From Blattamonas nauphoetae (taxonomy: Eukaryota > Preaxostyla > Oxymonadida), in assembly GCA_033064195.1 (NCBI GenBank), contig JARBJD010000423.1, forward strand, positions 1-54,909: a stretch of DNA of 54,909 bases, in the 5' to 3' direction. Under the pieces are notes generated by a model. The model worked only from the letters and a program-made list of their open reading frames with translations. It had not been told where the DNA came from and did not search any database. The position numbers and the translations under genes are program-made. Shown here in pieces: positions 1 through 7,842 of this stretch (position 1 is its first letter; every line of letters begins with the position of its first letter).

Positions 1-752
1 AATATGGACAAGTTCCTGATGTGATGGTCTACGATAATGATACTGGAGATTTGATTGCAGTCAATGGTGCTATGCTAACTCCATACAACAGCAGACCAGT
101 CAAAGAGACATACTATGCAATGAATCCAACACCAGACATGCGAAGACTGAAACCATACACATCATTCAATCAAGAGAATGGAAGGAAAATCAAAGCTGTC
201 CATCGGAATTTCCTCAAGAATGGAACATACGATTTGCCAACCAATTATCGAGACATCAGCTATGAAGAGATGAAGACCAAACGATCTCAACAACCATATG
301 CAATAATGAAGAGAGCTGTTGGTGAACACATGACAGACACATTGGGAATAACTCGTGCAAATCGAAGCAATCCAGCTGATCCCAGCAGGAATGTGTTAGA
401 AAATATGGTGTTCAATTCAATTCAATCACAGATTGCATCACTGATGTGGGATCAATGGCTTCATGATCATGTTCAGGACTACAATCCCAGTATGAAACAA
501 AAGAAAGCCTTCAAAGATCAGATTTATCCAGTGTTTCTCCAAATGATCACTCAAGATACAACGTATTTATCGGAATACTGTACTCGCTATTCAACTCACA
601 TATCAACAGAAGTTAATAAACTGAAAGCCAAAGCATTCAAAACAGTCACAGATGATGATATCAGTGGATACCAATCTGAAATGCCTGGATACTATCGATT
701 TGCACAGTTGGACAGTTCTGGAATGGGAAATTTAGATCGAGCAGAAATGTGA
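1..752 (+). CDS. Conserved 317-residue virion-type protein, 5' end outside window
   Basis: The reading frame is open to the window edge, and the first ATG seen (position 24) is internal. It matches the C-terminal two thirds of the 317-residue protein of element B (31612-32565) and the protein starting at 54122 in D. Shared blocks include NPTPDMRR, RSQQPYAIMK and VFNSIQS. The full-length relatives start with a very basic stretch (KRKAPAKKPK), which suggests nucleic-acid binding or a nuclear signal. I do not recognise a domain. Its place, head-to-head with the packaging ATPase in B and D and before the capsid cluster, suggests a structural or core protein. That is inference. Confidence 0.8.
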   Translation, partial: YGQVPDVMVYDNDTGDLIAVNGAMLTPYNSRPVKETYYAMNPTPDMRRLKPYTSFNQENGRKIKAVHRNFLKNGTYDLPTNYRDISYEEMKTKRSQQPYAIMKRAVGEHMTDTLGITRANRSNPADPSRNVLENMVFNSIQSQIASLMWDQWLHDHVQDYNPSMKQKKAFKDQIYPVFLQMITQDTTYLSEYCTRYSTHISTEVNKLKAKAFKTVTDDDISGYQSEMPGYYRFAQLDSSGMGNLDRAEM

Positions 753-773
753 ATTTAAAAACATTAATATATA

Positions 774-788
774 TTTTTTATTTTTATA
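774..788 (+). promoter_or_regulatory. T5-A-T5 gene-start box
   Basis: TTTTTTATTTTTATA ends 7 bases before the ATG at 796. It is one member of the start box found before almost every element gene. Confidence 0.6.
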
Positions 789-795
789 GAAAGTG

Positions 796-1404
796 ATGCA
801 ACCAATTCTAAGTTGTCAATTTACGAAACACACAAGTTCTTCTTCAGTACCAACATCAATCACCAACAATGTCATCATCGAGGATAGGAGCAAAGCTGGT
901 GTAGATAATAGAGGATCGAAGATGGAGATGGAAAGAGTATGCTCTGAGCCTATAGTCACTAATGAACGTGGAGCTTACGATCCACCACTGGAGACATATC
1001 CATCAGCCCCCATTCAGTGTCGTTCTATACCACTAAGAGAATATACATCAAATATCACGGCATTCAAAGATCAGCTCCTGCTCGTCTACAAGAATGCATT
1101 CGCGTGCGAAAAGAAGTTGTTGAATAATCTCATTGAACCGTCGAAGAAACTGATCACGAACCAAAGCGATTTATGTGCTCTGATTGCGACACTCACTGGA
1201 ATCAATGATGTGGTGATCGAACTGGATGATCTGTCTGATAAGTGCCTCTGTCTGAATAAACTCCCAATCTTTCGAACAATATTCAAGATCCTTGTTGGAG
1301 GAAAAGACATGAGTATTGCCTACAATGAAGCATACAACACTATTCTCAATTATGGCATTTCTCTGACGAAAGCAATACCCCGTTCGGGCAGAAATCTCTT
1401 CTGA
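796..1404 (+). CDS. Conserved 202-residue element protein, unrecognised
   Basis: The start is taken as the ATG at 796, just after the T-rich start box; a GTG lies in frame one codon earlier. The N-terminal third is Ser/Thr-rich and poorly conserved against its relative in B (30990-31574). The C-terminal two thirds are well conserved (blocks SIPLREYTSNI, LLLVYKNAFACEKKLLNNL, ELDDLSDKCLCLNKLP) and look helical, with four conserved cysteines. I recognise no family. It is not a recognisable adenovirus-type protease: no His-Asp/Glu-Cys pattern stands out. It sits between the 317-residue protein and the small virion proteins, so a minor capsid role is likely by position only. Confidence 0.75.
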   Translation: MQPILSCQFTKHTSSSSVPTSITNNVIIEDRSKAGVDNRGSKMEMERVCSEPIVTNERGAYDPPLETYPSAPIQCRSIPLREYTSNITAFKDQLLLVYKNAFACEKKLLNNLIEPSKKLITNQSDLCALIATLTGINDVVIELDDLSDKCLCLNKLPIFRTIFKILVGGKDMSIAYNEAYNTILNYGISLTKAIPRSGRNLF

Positions 1405-1439
1405 GATTATTTCCTCGTTAAAATTATAAATGAATTGTA

Positions 1440-1452
1440 TTTTTTATTTTTA
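1440..1452 (+). promoter_or_regulatory. T5-A-T5 gene-start box
   Basis: TTTTTTATTTTTA followed by CATAA and the ATG at 1458. The same box and spacing precede its relative in B on the other strand. Confidence 0.6.
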
Positions 1453-1457
1453 CATAA

Positions 1458-1766
1458 ATGGCACCAGGAAGTTTCAACAAACTCAAAAATATCGGCAAGC
1501 AATTCTTTCAATTCATCAAACCTCTAGCTCCAACATTACTACAAGTCGGTGGTGGATTGCTCTCTCAAACGAACAGTAAATTCGGACAAACAGCAGGTGG
1601 AATACTCAATGGATTAGGAGGAATGATGGACGTTTATCAACAAAATAAGGCGATCAATCGTCAACAAAAACCGCAGATGATCGAGTACGAACCTCCACGA
1701 AATGGACGATACTCAAATGACGATTTGCCACTCTCGTCAAACTCTAAAATCCAATTCAAAGGATAA
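1458..1766 (+). CDS. Small Gly-rich hydrophobic virion-type protein (102 aa)
   Basis: The protein opens MAPGSFNKLKNIGKQFF, an amphipathic basic stretch. A Gly/Leu-rich segment follows (GGGLLSQT, GGILNGLGGM), then a polar tail. Such short basic-amphipathic plus Gly-rich proteins are typical of minor capsid or membrane-active virion proteins of the adenovirus/Polinton kind (compare pVI or pX). That is an analogy, not a recognised homology. Its N terminus resembles that of the next gene, hinting at a duplicated pair. The relative in B carries an extra 13-codon stretch that is absent here (see findings). The gene end overlaps the start box of the next gene's leader. Confidence 0.75.
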   Translation: MAPGSFNKLKNIGKQFFQFIKPLAPTLLQVGGGLLSQTNSKFGQTAGGILNGLGGMMDVYQQNKAINRQQKPQMIEYEPPRNGRYSNDDLPLSSNSKIQFKG

Positions 1767-1786
1767 TAATTCACTAGTATTCGAAT

Positions 1787-1800
1787 ATTTTTATTTTCCT
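1787..1800 (+). promoter_or_regulatory. T5-A-T4 gene-start box
   Basis: ATTTTTATTTTCCT, directly followed by AAA and the ATG at 1804. It fixes the start of the next gene at 1804 rather than at an upstream in-frame ATG. Confidence 0.55.
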
Positions 1801-1803
1801 AAA

Positions 1804-2103
1804 ATGGCACCAGGTTGGTTATCAAAATTAGCAGCAGTCGGAAAAAACATACTCAGAGTTGGAGCTCCATTTCTGAATCTCATTCCCTTCGTTGGACCAC
1901 TGATTTCTAAGGTGGCACAGACAGGTGTTGAAATGATTCCAGATGTGAAATCGGATCAGCAACTCCATGCAGAAAAGATGGCACAATATGAGCAAGCAAT
2001 GAATGAAGGAAACATAGCAGTAGCGAGCAAGCTCAGAGGAGAAATACTGAGACTAGAAGAAAAGCTGAAGCCGAAAGCGAAGAAACCAAAAAAGAAAAAG
2101 TAA
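1804..2103 (+). CDS. Small basic virion-type protein with Lys-rich tail (99 aa)
   Basis: Starts MAPGWLSKLAAVGKNILR, followed by a hydrophobic stretch (FLNLIPFVGPLISK). A charged helix follows, and the protein ends in a Lys-rich tail (KLKPKAKKPKKKK). The hydrophobic N half and basic tail suggest a DNA-condensing or membrane-active minor virion protein; this is inference. The start at 1804 is chosen because it follows the T-rich box and matches the start of the relative in B (30269-30571). It shares the MAPG(S/W)xxKLxxxGK opening with the preceding gene. Confidence 0.75.
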   Translation: MAPGWLSKLAAVGKNILRVGAPFLNLIPFVGPLISKVAQTGVEMIPDVKSDQQLHAEKMAQYEQAMNEGNIAVASKLRGEILRLEEKLKPKAKKPKKKK

Positions 2104-2126
2104 CTAGAGTTAAAGCATAAATGTAA

Positions 2127-2140
2127 TTTTTTATTTTTGT
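2127..2140 (+). promoter_or_regulatory. T6-A-T5 gene-start box
   Basis: TTTTTTATTTTTG-type box five bases before the capsid gene ATG at 2145. Confidence 0.6.
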
Positions 2141-2144
2141 TAAA

Positions 2145-4013
2145 ATGAACTCGCATATAACACATCTGACAAACAAAAGAACTGGAGCATCATCATTGAC
2201 TGGAAATACCACTGGAAGGATAGAATCCACGAGAGATGACATGGGTCAAATACAACAGCAACTCATGTCCGAGCATCACATAAATTACCTCATGAATGAT
2301 GGAGCACACAGTACTTCTATCCAGGAGTTAAAACCATCAGAGAATGCACGATTCTATACAGGACAGGAAATAATCATTCCGTTGACTGGTAATCAGGACA
2401 TTTGTCAAATTGATGATTCGTTTATCACGTTCACGATGACAGCAACTCTGAAAGTCAACAACTGGAAACAAACTGCAGGTAAAATTGGCTCGTACATGAA
2501 TGAGAGGATATTCATATTCGTTGGACTCAAACATTCGGCATCAATCTTTCGTGACCTTACTGTACTTCACAACAATCAGAGAATCATCAGCACAACAAAC
2601 AATGATGTATCAATGGAGTCTCACATATACAACATGCTAAAACCAAAGAGTCAATTAGAGAATCGAAAACATTGTCACACACCTTGGCAAAATGCCTGGA
2701 ATCATGACGAATCAGTTGCTGGTGTTTATATTCCACTTTCGGATTTTACGACGACGTCTGGAACAGGAGTGTTTCAAGACACTATTGATGTGCCAATTCG
2801 TGTGTCGATTAATCTTGAAGATCTTCTGATATTCTCAGGGATGACTGACTATCCAAAATGTCTCTTTGGGGATTTGAAATTGAGTGTTCACATGAATGAG
2901 GATGCGTTTGTTTGTTGTTCTGCTAATCCTGAACTCACTTTGAAAGATACGCAATCATCACTCGTAACTGGAACAGCTGCAGCGCCAACGATTAAAGCAG
3001 CAATTCTCAATTGCATTCAACATCGTCCATATTTCCTAACCAATCTTGTCACCTCATGCACCAAGAACTTCGTTCAAATAGGTCAATCATTTCAGCAACC
3101 AACAGTTACTAAAGACATTGTTTGTTCAACAGCCAATGTCGTGACAACAGAACCTGAATTTGTCGATCAGTACATCTCATTAAACGTCACAAACTATCGG
3201 ATTGATGATGTGTATTGCATGAGTGCTGGATACAAAATGAAAGATGGTGCGATAAAGAAACTCATGGAGATGTATCAGAATCGTCCTGGAACAATTCCAG
3301 CAGAGAAGATATCGTTCTATCCATTTCAAAAGACGCCAACGGCAACAGGAATTGATTGTACTCAGCAAATGGTAGTGGTGAATGCTAAGGATATCATGCT
3401 CCTCTTCCGTCATTACGACAATGAAGTCACTTGTTTCCACAATCCAATGCAGAAGAATATTCAAGTGACTTTACAAAACAGGTACTATCCAGAACAACCG
3501 ACAACAACTATTGGAGCTCGCTTCTATCAGTTCGCATTATCAACTCTCAATCTCGATTCGTACCTCGCTGTTCCTGATGATTTGGAGCGATCACTGACGG
3601 ATTCTCTCGTTGAAGAGAAACTCACTGGTGATGGTACATATCCAAATGAAACAATGACAAGAGTTCGTCCAGTTCATGACAATACTGACTTTCTTCTGTG
3701 CTTTCCTACTCAAAGAAGTGGATGTCCAACAAACTGTAATGATTCGATCAGTTCCAGAGGTGTGAATGCTGCAGTCACTTTAAGATCACATCCAATCTAT
3801 CAAGGCAATCTTGACACATACTATAATGTATACAATCCAAGTCAGAGTGGTGGTGATATGACAACATTTACACATCCTCCAGCACCAATATTAGCAACCA
3901 CTGCAACGACATGGTGGGTCTTACGATTCAGCAATGGTGAACCCAAAGTTGAGTACTATCCAAATCACACATTGAAAGCGTTGCACAAAGATTTAGGAAT
4001 TATTCCAAATTGA
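2145..4013 (+). CDS. Large capsid protein 1 (622 aa, jelly-roll type)
   Basis: The length, the position next to ATPase and fibre genes, and the beta-rich sequence fit a double jelly-roll major capsid protein of Polinton-type elements. Near the N terminus is a GQEIIIPLTG strand; at about residue 185 comes GVYIPLSDF. Then follows a block LEDLLIFSGMTDYPKCLFGD, and the C terminus has PPAPILATTATTWWVLR followed by NGEPKVEYYP. The same three blocks recur in the next protein (4061-5779), so the two are paralogues. The near-identical relative in B is broken. I infer that this one is the main hexon-like subunit because it is longer and first; assignment between the two is open. Confidence 0.75.
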   Translation: MNSHITHLTNKRTGASSLTGNTTGRIESTRDDMGQIQQQLMSEHHINYLMNDGAHSTSIQELKPSENARFYTGQEIIIPLTGNQDICQIDDSFITFTMTATLKVNNWKQTAGKIGSYMNERIFIFVGLKHSASIFRDLTVLHNNQRIISTTNNDVSMESHIYNMLKPKSQLENRKHCHTPWQNAWNHDESVAGVYIPLSDFTTTSGTGVFQDTIDVPIRVSINLEDLLIFSGMTDYPKCLFGDLKLSVHMNEDAFVCCSANPELTLKDTQSSLVTGTAAAPTIKAAILNCIQHRPYFLTNLVTSCTKNFVQIGQSFQQPTVTKDIVCSTANVVTTEPEFVDQYISLNVTNYRIDDVYCMSAGYKMKDGAIKKLMEMYQNRPGTIPAEKISFYPFQKTPTATGIDCTQQMVVVNAKDIMLLFRHYDNEVTCFHNPMQKNIQVTLQNRYYPEQPTTTIGARFYQFALSTLNLDSYLAVPDDLERSLTDSLVEEKLTGDGTYPNETMTRVRPVHDNTDFLLCFPTQRSGCPTNCNDSISSRGVNAAVTLRSHPIYQGNLDTYYNVYNPSQSGGDMTTFTHPPAPILATTATTWWVLRFSNGEPKVEYYPNHTLKALHKDLGIIPN

Positions 4014-4040
4014 AAATGACAAAAGAAAATAATGATATTG

Positions 4041-4060
4041 TTTTTTTTATTTTTCTATAA
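4041..4060 (+). promoter_or_regulatory. T8-A-T5 gene-start box
   Basis: An uninterrupted T8-A-T5 tract followed by CTATAA and the ATG at 4061. The 47-base gap between the two capsid genes holds little else. Confidence 0.6.
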
Positions 4061-5779
4061 ATGAGAAGTATCAGATCAAATCAATCCAAACCAACATCGA
4101 CATTAATTGAGCAAATTGAAGTACAATCATACTTGCCAAAACAGTGGGATTCAGAACCTCACATCTACTCCATCCAAGAAGTGCATCCAACAAATCCTCC
4201 CATGCCATGCAGAATTGGAGATGAGATTGAAGTTCCACTATGCTATGACGGACATGATGTGACTGAATTTATGAAGAGTCATTTGCGAATTGATCTCACG
4301 ATTACAGTTCCATATGACAAACCACAACAATGGGGGAAAAGTAGTATATCTTACTTCGGAATGTTCTACGGTTTCAAGTCATCATCAGATGCAATTCGAG
4401 ATATGAGATTGGTGGACAGTAAAGGAAACATCATTGACAATTCACTCCAGAATAATCATGTTCACGAATCATTTCTGTATCACACTTTCAAGTCATATGA
4501 AGAGAAAAACAACATGAGACACTGCTACAGTCTTTTTGAAAATGTTCAGAGAATTGATCCAAGTGTGTGTGGAGCATATTTAATACCAATGGATGGTACA
4601 GAAACCTCCTATCCGTTAACCATTCCTCTTGTAATACCATTTGTGAATCTCCTTCCACTGAGTACCTTCGATCAGTATCCGAATTCAATCTTTGGCAATT
4701 TACGTTTACGATTTCATTTAACGACTGATTCACTTGTGTATTGTCCCATTCGAGCATCAACTGTCATTCAAAAAACGATACAACAAAAATACGATACCCC
4801 TCGTGCCGTGCCGATTGATACTTTTGTTCAACGAGGTTATCTTCAGATGATGCAAGATGGAGAATTGTCATTTTTAACTATGGAGTTTACGCAAATTGGG
4901 AACCCAGTTCTACAATGTGAAAGACATAGAGGACCTAACCACGTCGAAGGAACAGCATCAAAGGATTCGAATTGGGATTGGATAGAACCTAAACAGACAA
5001 CTTCCACTGTTCTTTCTTCATCAGTTGATAAAGTCGCTTCAATTTGTTACGGATATCAAGTGACAGAGGCAACGAAACAATCACTCTTCAACACTTACTC
5101 AAAAACTGTGTATGTCATCAAAGCAGAAAGAATTGACACACAATCATTTCAATCAAAAGCAACAGCGATGGGAGTGAGATCAAACATCAGCATCAAGCTC
5201 AACAATCTCATGAATCTAATGTGCTTATTCCCTGAAAGACCAAACGAGTGTACAGTCTTTCGCAATCCTCAATATGTTGGTCTATTCGAAATGCTTGGAT
5301 CCAACTTTCCCAATTTCCCAATGTCAACAAACTCACCAGAGTTCTATCAAATGATGATGGTGAATGGTGATTTCATTGGTTGTTCTGCAACGGAAGAGTT
5401 TGAGAATTCCATTTGTGAACCTCGCATTTGGGACAAAGGTAGTTTGGAAGATATAAAAAGGTACAAGAAAAGTAAACCCTTCACAGATGCAACTTGTTTC
5501 ACATTCATGGTTCCAACTGATCGAAGTGAAATTGCTGGTGGTGAAGAAGGTATTTCGACAGCAGAATCAGTCAACATTGTCTTCAGAGGATCACCAATCA
5601 ATCAAGGTGAACTGGATCCATATTTTACCTCAACTCCAGAAGGTCCTCCTCCACCAATTTTGGCATTACATCAAGCTACATACTGGTTGTTCTGGATTGA
5701 GAATGGACAACCACGAGTGCGATATGTCATTGATCGTCGACTCCAAGAAGCGTATGAAGAAGTGAAGAGAGGTTACTGA
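4061..5779 (+). CDS. Large capsid protein 2 (572 aa), paralogue of capsid protein 1
   Basis: Shows the same architecture as the preceding gene: IQEVHPTNPP and GDEIEVPLCYDG near the N terminus, then IPFVNLLPLSTFDQYPNSIF, FGNLRLRFHLTTDSLVYC, and a C-terminal PPPPILALHQATYWLFW plus NGQPRVRY. Matching blocks in protein 1 are LEDLLIFSGMTDYP, LSVHMNEDAFVCC and PPAPILATTATTWWVLR. A duplicated jelly-roll capsid protein is therefore visible directly. Whether it forms part of the shell faces, the vertices, or an internal layer cannot be told. A single-jelly-roll penton of the usual Polinton size is not obvious elsewhere, so this protein or the 136-residue protein may fill that role. Confidence 0.7.
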   Translation: MRSIRSNQSKPTSTLIEQIEVQSYLPKQWDSEPHIYSIQEVHPTNPPMPCRIGDEIEVPLCYDGHDVTEFMKSHLRIDLTITVPYDKPQQWGKSSISYFGMFYGFKSSSDAIRDMRLVDSKGNIIDNSLQNNHVHESFLYHTFKSYEEKNNMRHCYSLFENVQRIDPSVCGAYLIPMDGTETSYPLTIPLVIPFVNLLPLSTFDQYPNSIFGNLRLRFHLTTDSLVYCPIRASTVIQKTIQQKYDTPRAVPIDTFVQRGYLQMMQDGELSFLTMEFTQIGNPVLQCERHRGPNHVEGTASKDSNWDWIEPKQTTSTVLSSSVDKVASICYGYQVTEATKQSLFNTYSKTVYVIKAERIDTQSFQSKATAMGVRSNISIKLNNLMNLMCLFPERPNECTVFRNPQYVGLFEMLGSNFPNFPMSTNSPEFYQMMMVNGDFIGCSATEEFENSICEPRIWDKGSLEDIKRYKKSKPFTDATCFTFMVPTDRSEIAGGEEGISTAESVNIVFRGSPINQGELDPYFTSTPEGPPPPILALHQATYWLFWIENGQPRVRYVIDRRLQEAYEEVKRGY

Positions 5780-5795
5780 ATAGAACAAATATGAA

Positions 5796-5808
5796 TTTTT
5801 ATTTTTGT
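5796..5808 (+). promoter_or_regulatory. T5-A-T5 gene-start box
   Basis: ATTTTTATTTTTG followed by TAGAAAACACAA and the ATG at 5820. Spacing to the ATG is longer than for the other boxes, and the relative in B has the same spacing. Confidence 0.55.
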
Positions 5809-5819
5809 AGAAAACACAA

Positions 5820-6230
5820 ATGGTGAAGCGCTACTTCTCAATTCAGAATTCAAACACTGCTCAACTCCCTCCTGATTTTTCCAATTCCAGAAATCAAAAA
5901 TATGTTCACTTCCTCGACTGCAAACTCATCCATGTGAAAGAAGAGATTAATGGTTCAACAACAGTGATATCAAAAGACATTCCTCAACACATTACAATCC
6001 ACGGTGATTGGATCCAGACTGATGCACACCATGATTCATATGTTGCTTTCTGTAACGAACAGATTGCGAAGCGAAAGAAGTGGGAATTAACTACTCGACA
6101 ATCAATTGTGAAGATCTGGTTCAAAGACAGTTCTGGCGAATCTATTGAGATGGAAACATCAGAGACAATCAATGGAAAAATAATCAAGGAGTATTATGAA
6201 TTTCTGGTTGATCTCATGTTGGAGTATTAA
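5820..6230 (+). CDS. Conserved 136-residue element protein, possibly a minor capsid protein
   Basis: A short beta-rich protein with blocks LPPDFSNSR, HITIHGDWIQTD and YVAFCNEQIAKRKKWEL. The relative in B (26174-26584) is nearly identical. No family is recognised. It is the last gene of the capsid cluster and overlaps the 3' end of the opposing fibre gene by about 70 bases. Its size could suit a single small jelly roll (a cement or vertex protein), but that is a guess from position. Confidence 0.7.
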   Translation: MVKRYFSIQNSNTAQLPPDFSNSRNQKYVHFLDCKLIHVKEEINGSTTVISKDIPQHITIHGDWIQTDAHHDSYVAFCNEQIAKRKKWELTTRQSIVKIWFKDSSGESIEMETSETINGKIIKEYYEFLVDLMLEY

Positions 6231-7124
6231 TACTTCGCATTTCAATGATGACGGAGTCATTGTGCTAGTCATTGTTTCGATCAGTGAATTATATTTTTGT
6301 ACAAGTTCATTTATGAGTGTCTGTTGTTGTCCGACAATAGAACATAATTCCTGAATGGCTTTGATACAAAAGCAAGAGAGTTCAGCATAATCAACTTGAA
6401 GACAATCTGGATTAGAATCGTTCACGACTTCGGGGAATATTTCTTGGATCTGTTGAGCAATCACACCAATGTGTTTCTTCTCACTTTCCTTCTTCAAGCA
6501 TTCACATTTCTCTTTGCAGTTCTTCAAGTGTTCTTCATCTGTCTCATTCTCTATTTGTTTTGTCACCTTGTTGATCTTCGAATCGAATGTGTTGAATTGA
6601 TACTTCACAATTTCCACTTTATTCAGTTGCTCAAGAACATCGGGATATGGTTCAATATTTCTTTTCACTCTTCTGTCTGATAGCTGAGAAAAACTTCCTG
6701 TTGTAGATATTGAAAACACTCCTGAACCAGTGTCCTCATCGTAGTAATAGAGTGCTGGTTTGTCACAGGGAGACCACATAATTATGCCATCACCATTGAA
6801 CTGAATTCCTGAAGTTTCTGCAATCGATTGTGATATAGAAACGCCAGAAGAAAATGTTGATGCCGGATATGTTCCAGGATACTTCGGAAGTGATCCCTCT
6901 GATATGTTCCACTTCGCTCCATTCACATTAATCAATCCTCCGATTGTTGGTGTCGTGATTGATCCATTTGTGCTCACCACTTTTTGGATTGAAGATATCG
7001 CTGTCTTGTGTGCTTCTGTTGTCTTCTGAAGTGATTCAATCACTGCTGCATTCTCGTTGGTTGTCGACAGATTGTGATCAATCATTTTCTCAATCATTTG
7101 TGAATTGTATTTTTGTCGACTCAT
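6159..7124 (-). CDS. Fibre-like protein with C-terminal S74 intramolecular chaperone domain
   Basis: The start is placed at the ATG at 7124 (MSRQKYNSQMIEKM) by comparison with element B, where this ATG directly follows the start box. A short N-terminal coiled coil leads to a Gly/Ser/Thr-rich shaft (GGLINVNGAKWNIS, GIQFNGDGIIMWSP). A C-terminal domain carries SDRRVKRNIEPYPDVLEQL and HIGVIAQQIQEIFPEVV, the two signature stretches of Peptidase_S74 chaperones. In phage tail spikes that domain trimerises the fibre and then cuts itself off. The protein would be the host-attachment fibre. It is encoded opposite to the capsid genes and meets the 136-residue gene tail to tail. Confidence 0.85.
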   Translation of the reverse strand: MSRQKYNSQMIEKMIDHNLSTTNENAAVIESLQKTTEAHKTAISSIQKVVSTNGSITTPTIGGLINVNGAKWNISEGSLPKYPGTYPASTFSSGVSISQSIAETSGIQFNGDGIIMWSPCDKPALYYYDEDTGSGVFSISTTGSFSQLSDRRVKRNIEPYPDVLEQLNKVEIVKYQFNTFDSKINKVTKQIENETDEEHLKNCKEKCECLKKESEKKHIGVIAQQIQEIFPEVVNDSNPDCLQVDYAELSCFCIKAIQELCSIVGQQQTLINELVQKYNSLIETMTSTMTPSSLKCEVLILQHEINQKFIILLDYFSIDCL

Positions 7125-7164
7125 TTTCGTTTGCTCTTTCATTGAAATTAAAATTTTTGATTCC

Positions 7165-7302
7165 CTCATGAACATACGTCACCGGCACATTATTTCTGAC
7201 ATACTCAGAGACGAGCGAACAGTTCTCTTCTCTCATTGATTCAATTAATGCTTGTTCTGAACATACTCGACGTCTTTCTTTGTACATCGCAGTTGGATTC
7301 AT
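7165..7302 (-). pseudogene. Copy of the first codons of the opposite-end gene, carried in A's terminal repeat
   Basis: About 45 codons here match the start of the terminal gene of elements B and D (ALIESMREENCSLVSEYVR, then YVHEG), including the upstream TTTTTTAATTTG start box, and then similarity stops. This is expected if the terminal repeat of A reaches further inward than that of B, so that the beginning of the left-end gene is copied at the right end. It is a by-product of repeat homogenisation rather than a working gene. Confidence 0.65.
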
Positions 7303-7768
7303 TTAATACAAATTAAAAAATTCAGAATTAGATTTTCTTTCGTTGATTTCTCAGTTTTGGATTTTTCTCCAGAAACGAGGATCAATGGGTTCGATCACTC
7401 ATTTCTCAACTATGTTCGTTTCGTTCCGATTCTGTGCGTTTTGGATCCGTTGGCAGTTGGAGATCATCGTGGTATGCTCCGTTTTTTGAAGATTCCGGAC
7501 TTTTGCAGAGATATTTGAGGTTTCACAACCGGGTCCAGATCTCGGTAAAAGTATGCATTCTTCACCATATCGACATCATTTTTATCTTGTTTCAGCTCTG
7601 TTTTCACTAGTTTCAACCGAATTGTCACTTCATTTTCACTCGTTATGTTTTCATTTTCATGACCACTTCCGTCTTCGTTTTCTCGTTGTATACTGTTTTT
7701 AACCACTTCATTCATACTTCTTTCTCTGTAACTTTTTCTCGAATATAACACACTAATTTCCGTTAAGT

Positions 7769-7842
7769 GAAGATTCCGGACTTTTACCGAGATCTCACTT
7801 TCAACGGCTCACTTCAAATCTCGGAATTTTTCCGGAATCTTC
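7769..7842. repeat. 74-bp imperfect palindrome in A's terminal repeat
   Basis: GAAGATTCCGG at 7769-7779 pairs with CCGGAATCTTC at 7832-7842, and inside them CCGAGAT pairs with ATCTCGG. The same 25-base unit (GAAGATTCCGGACTTTT followed by a GAGAT) also occurs directly at about 7486, and in inverted form near 7535-7550. Confidence 0.7.

Noticed and set aside
5487-5765. 92-codon ORF overlapping capsid protein 2 in another frame
   Set aside because: Shadow frame of a conserved gene, with no independent start box.
6396-6680. 94-codon ORF antisense to the fibre gene (also 25233-25517)
   Set aside because: Shadow of the strongly conserved S74 coding sequence on the other strand.
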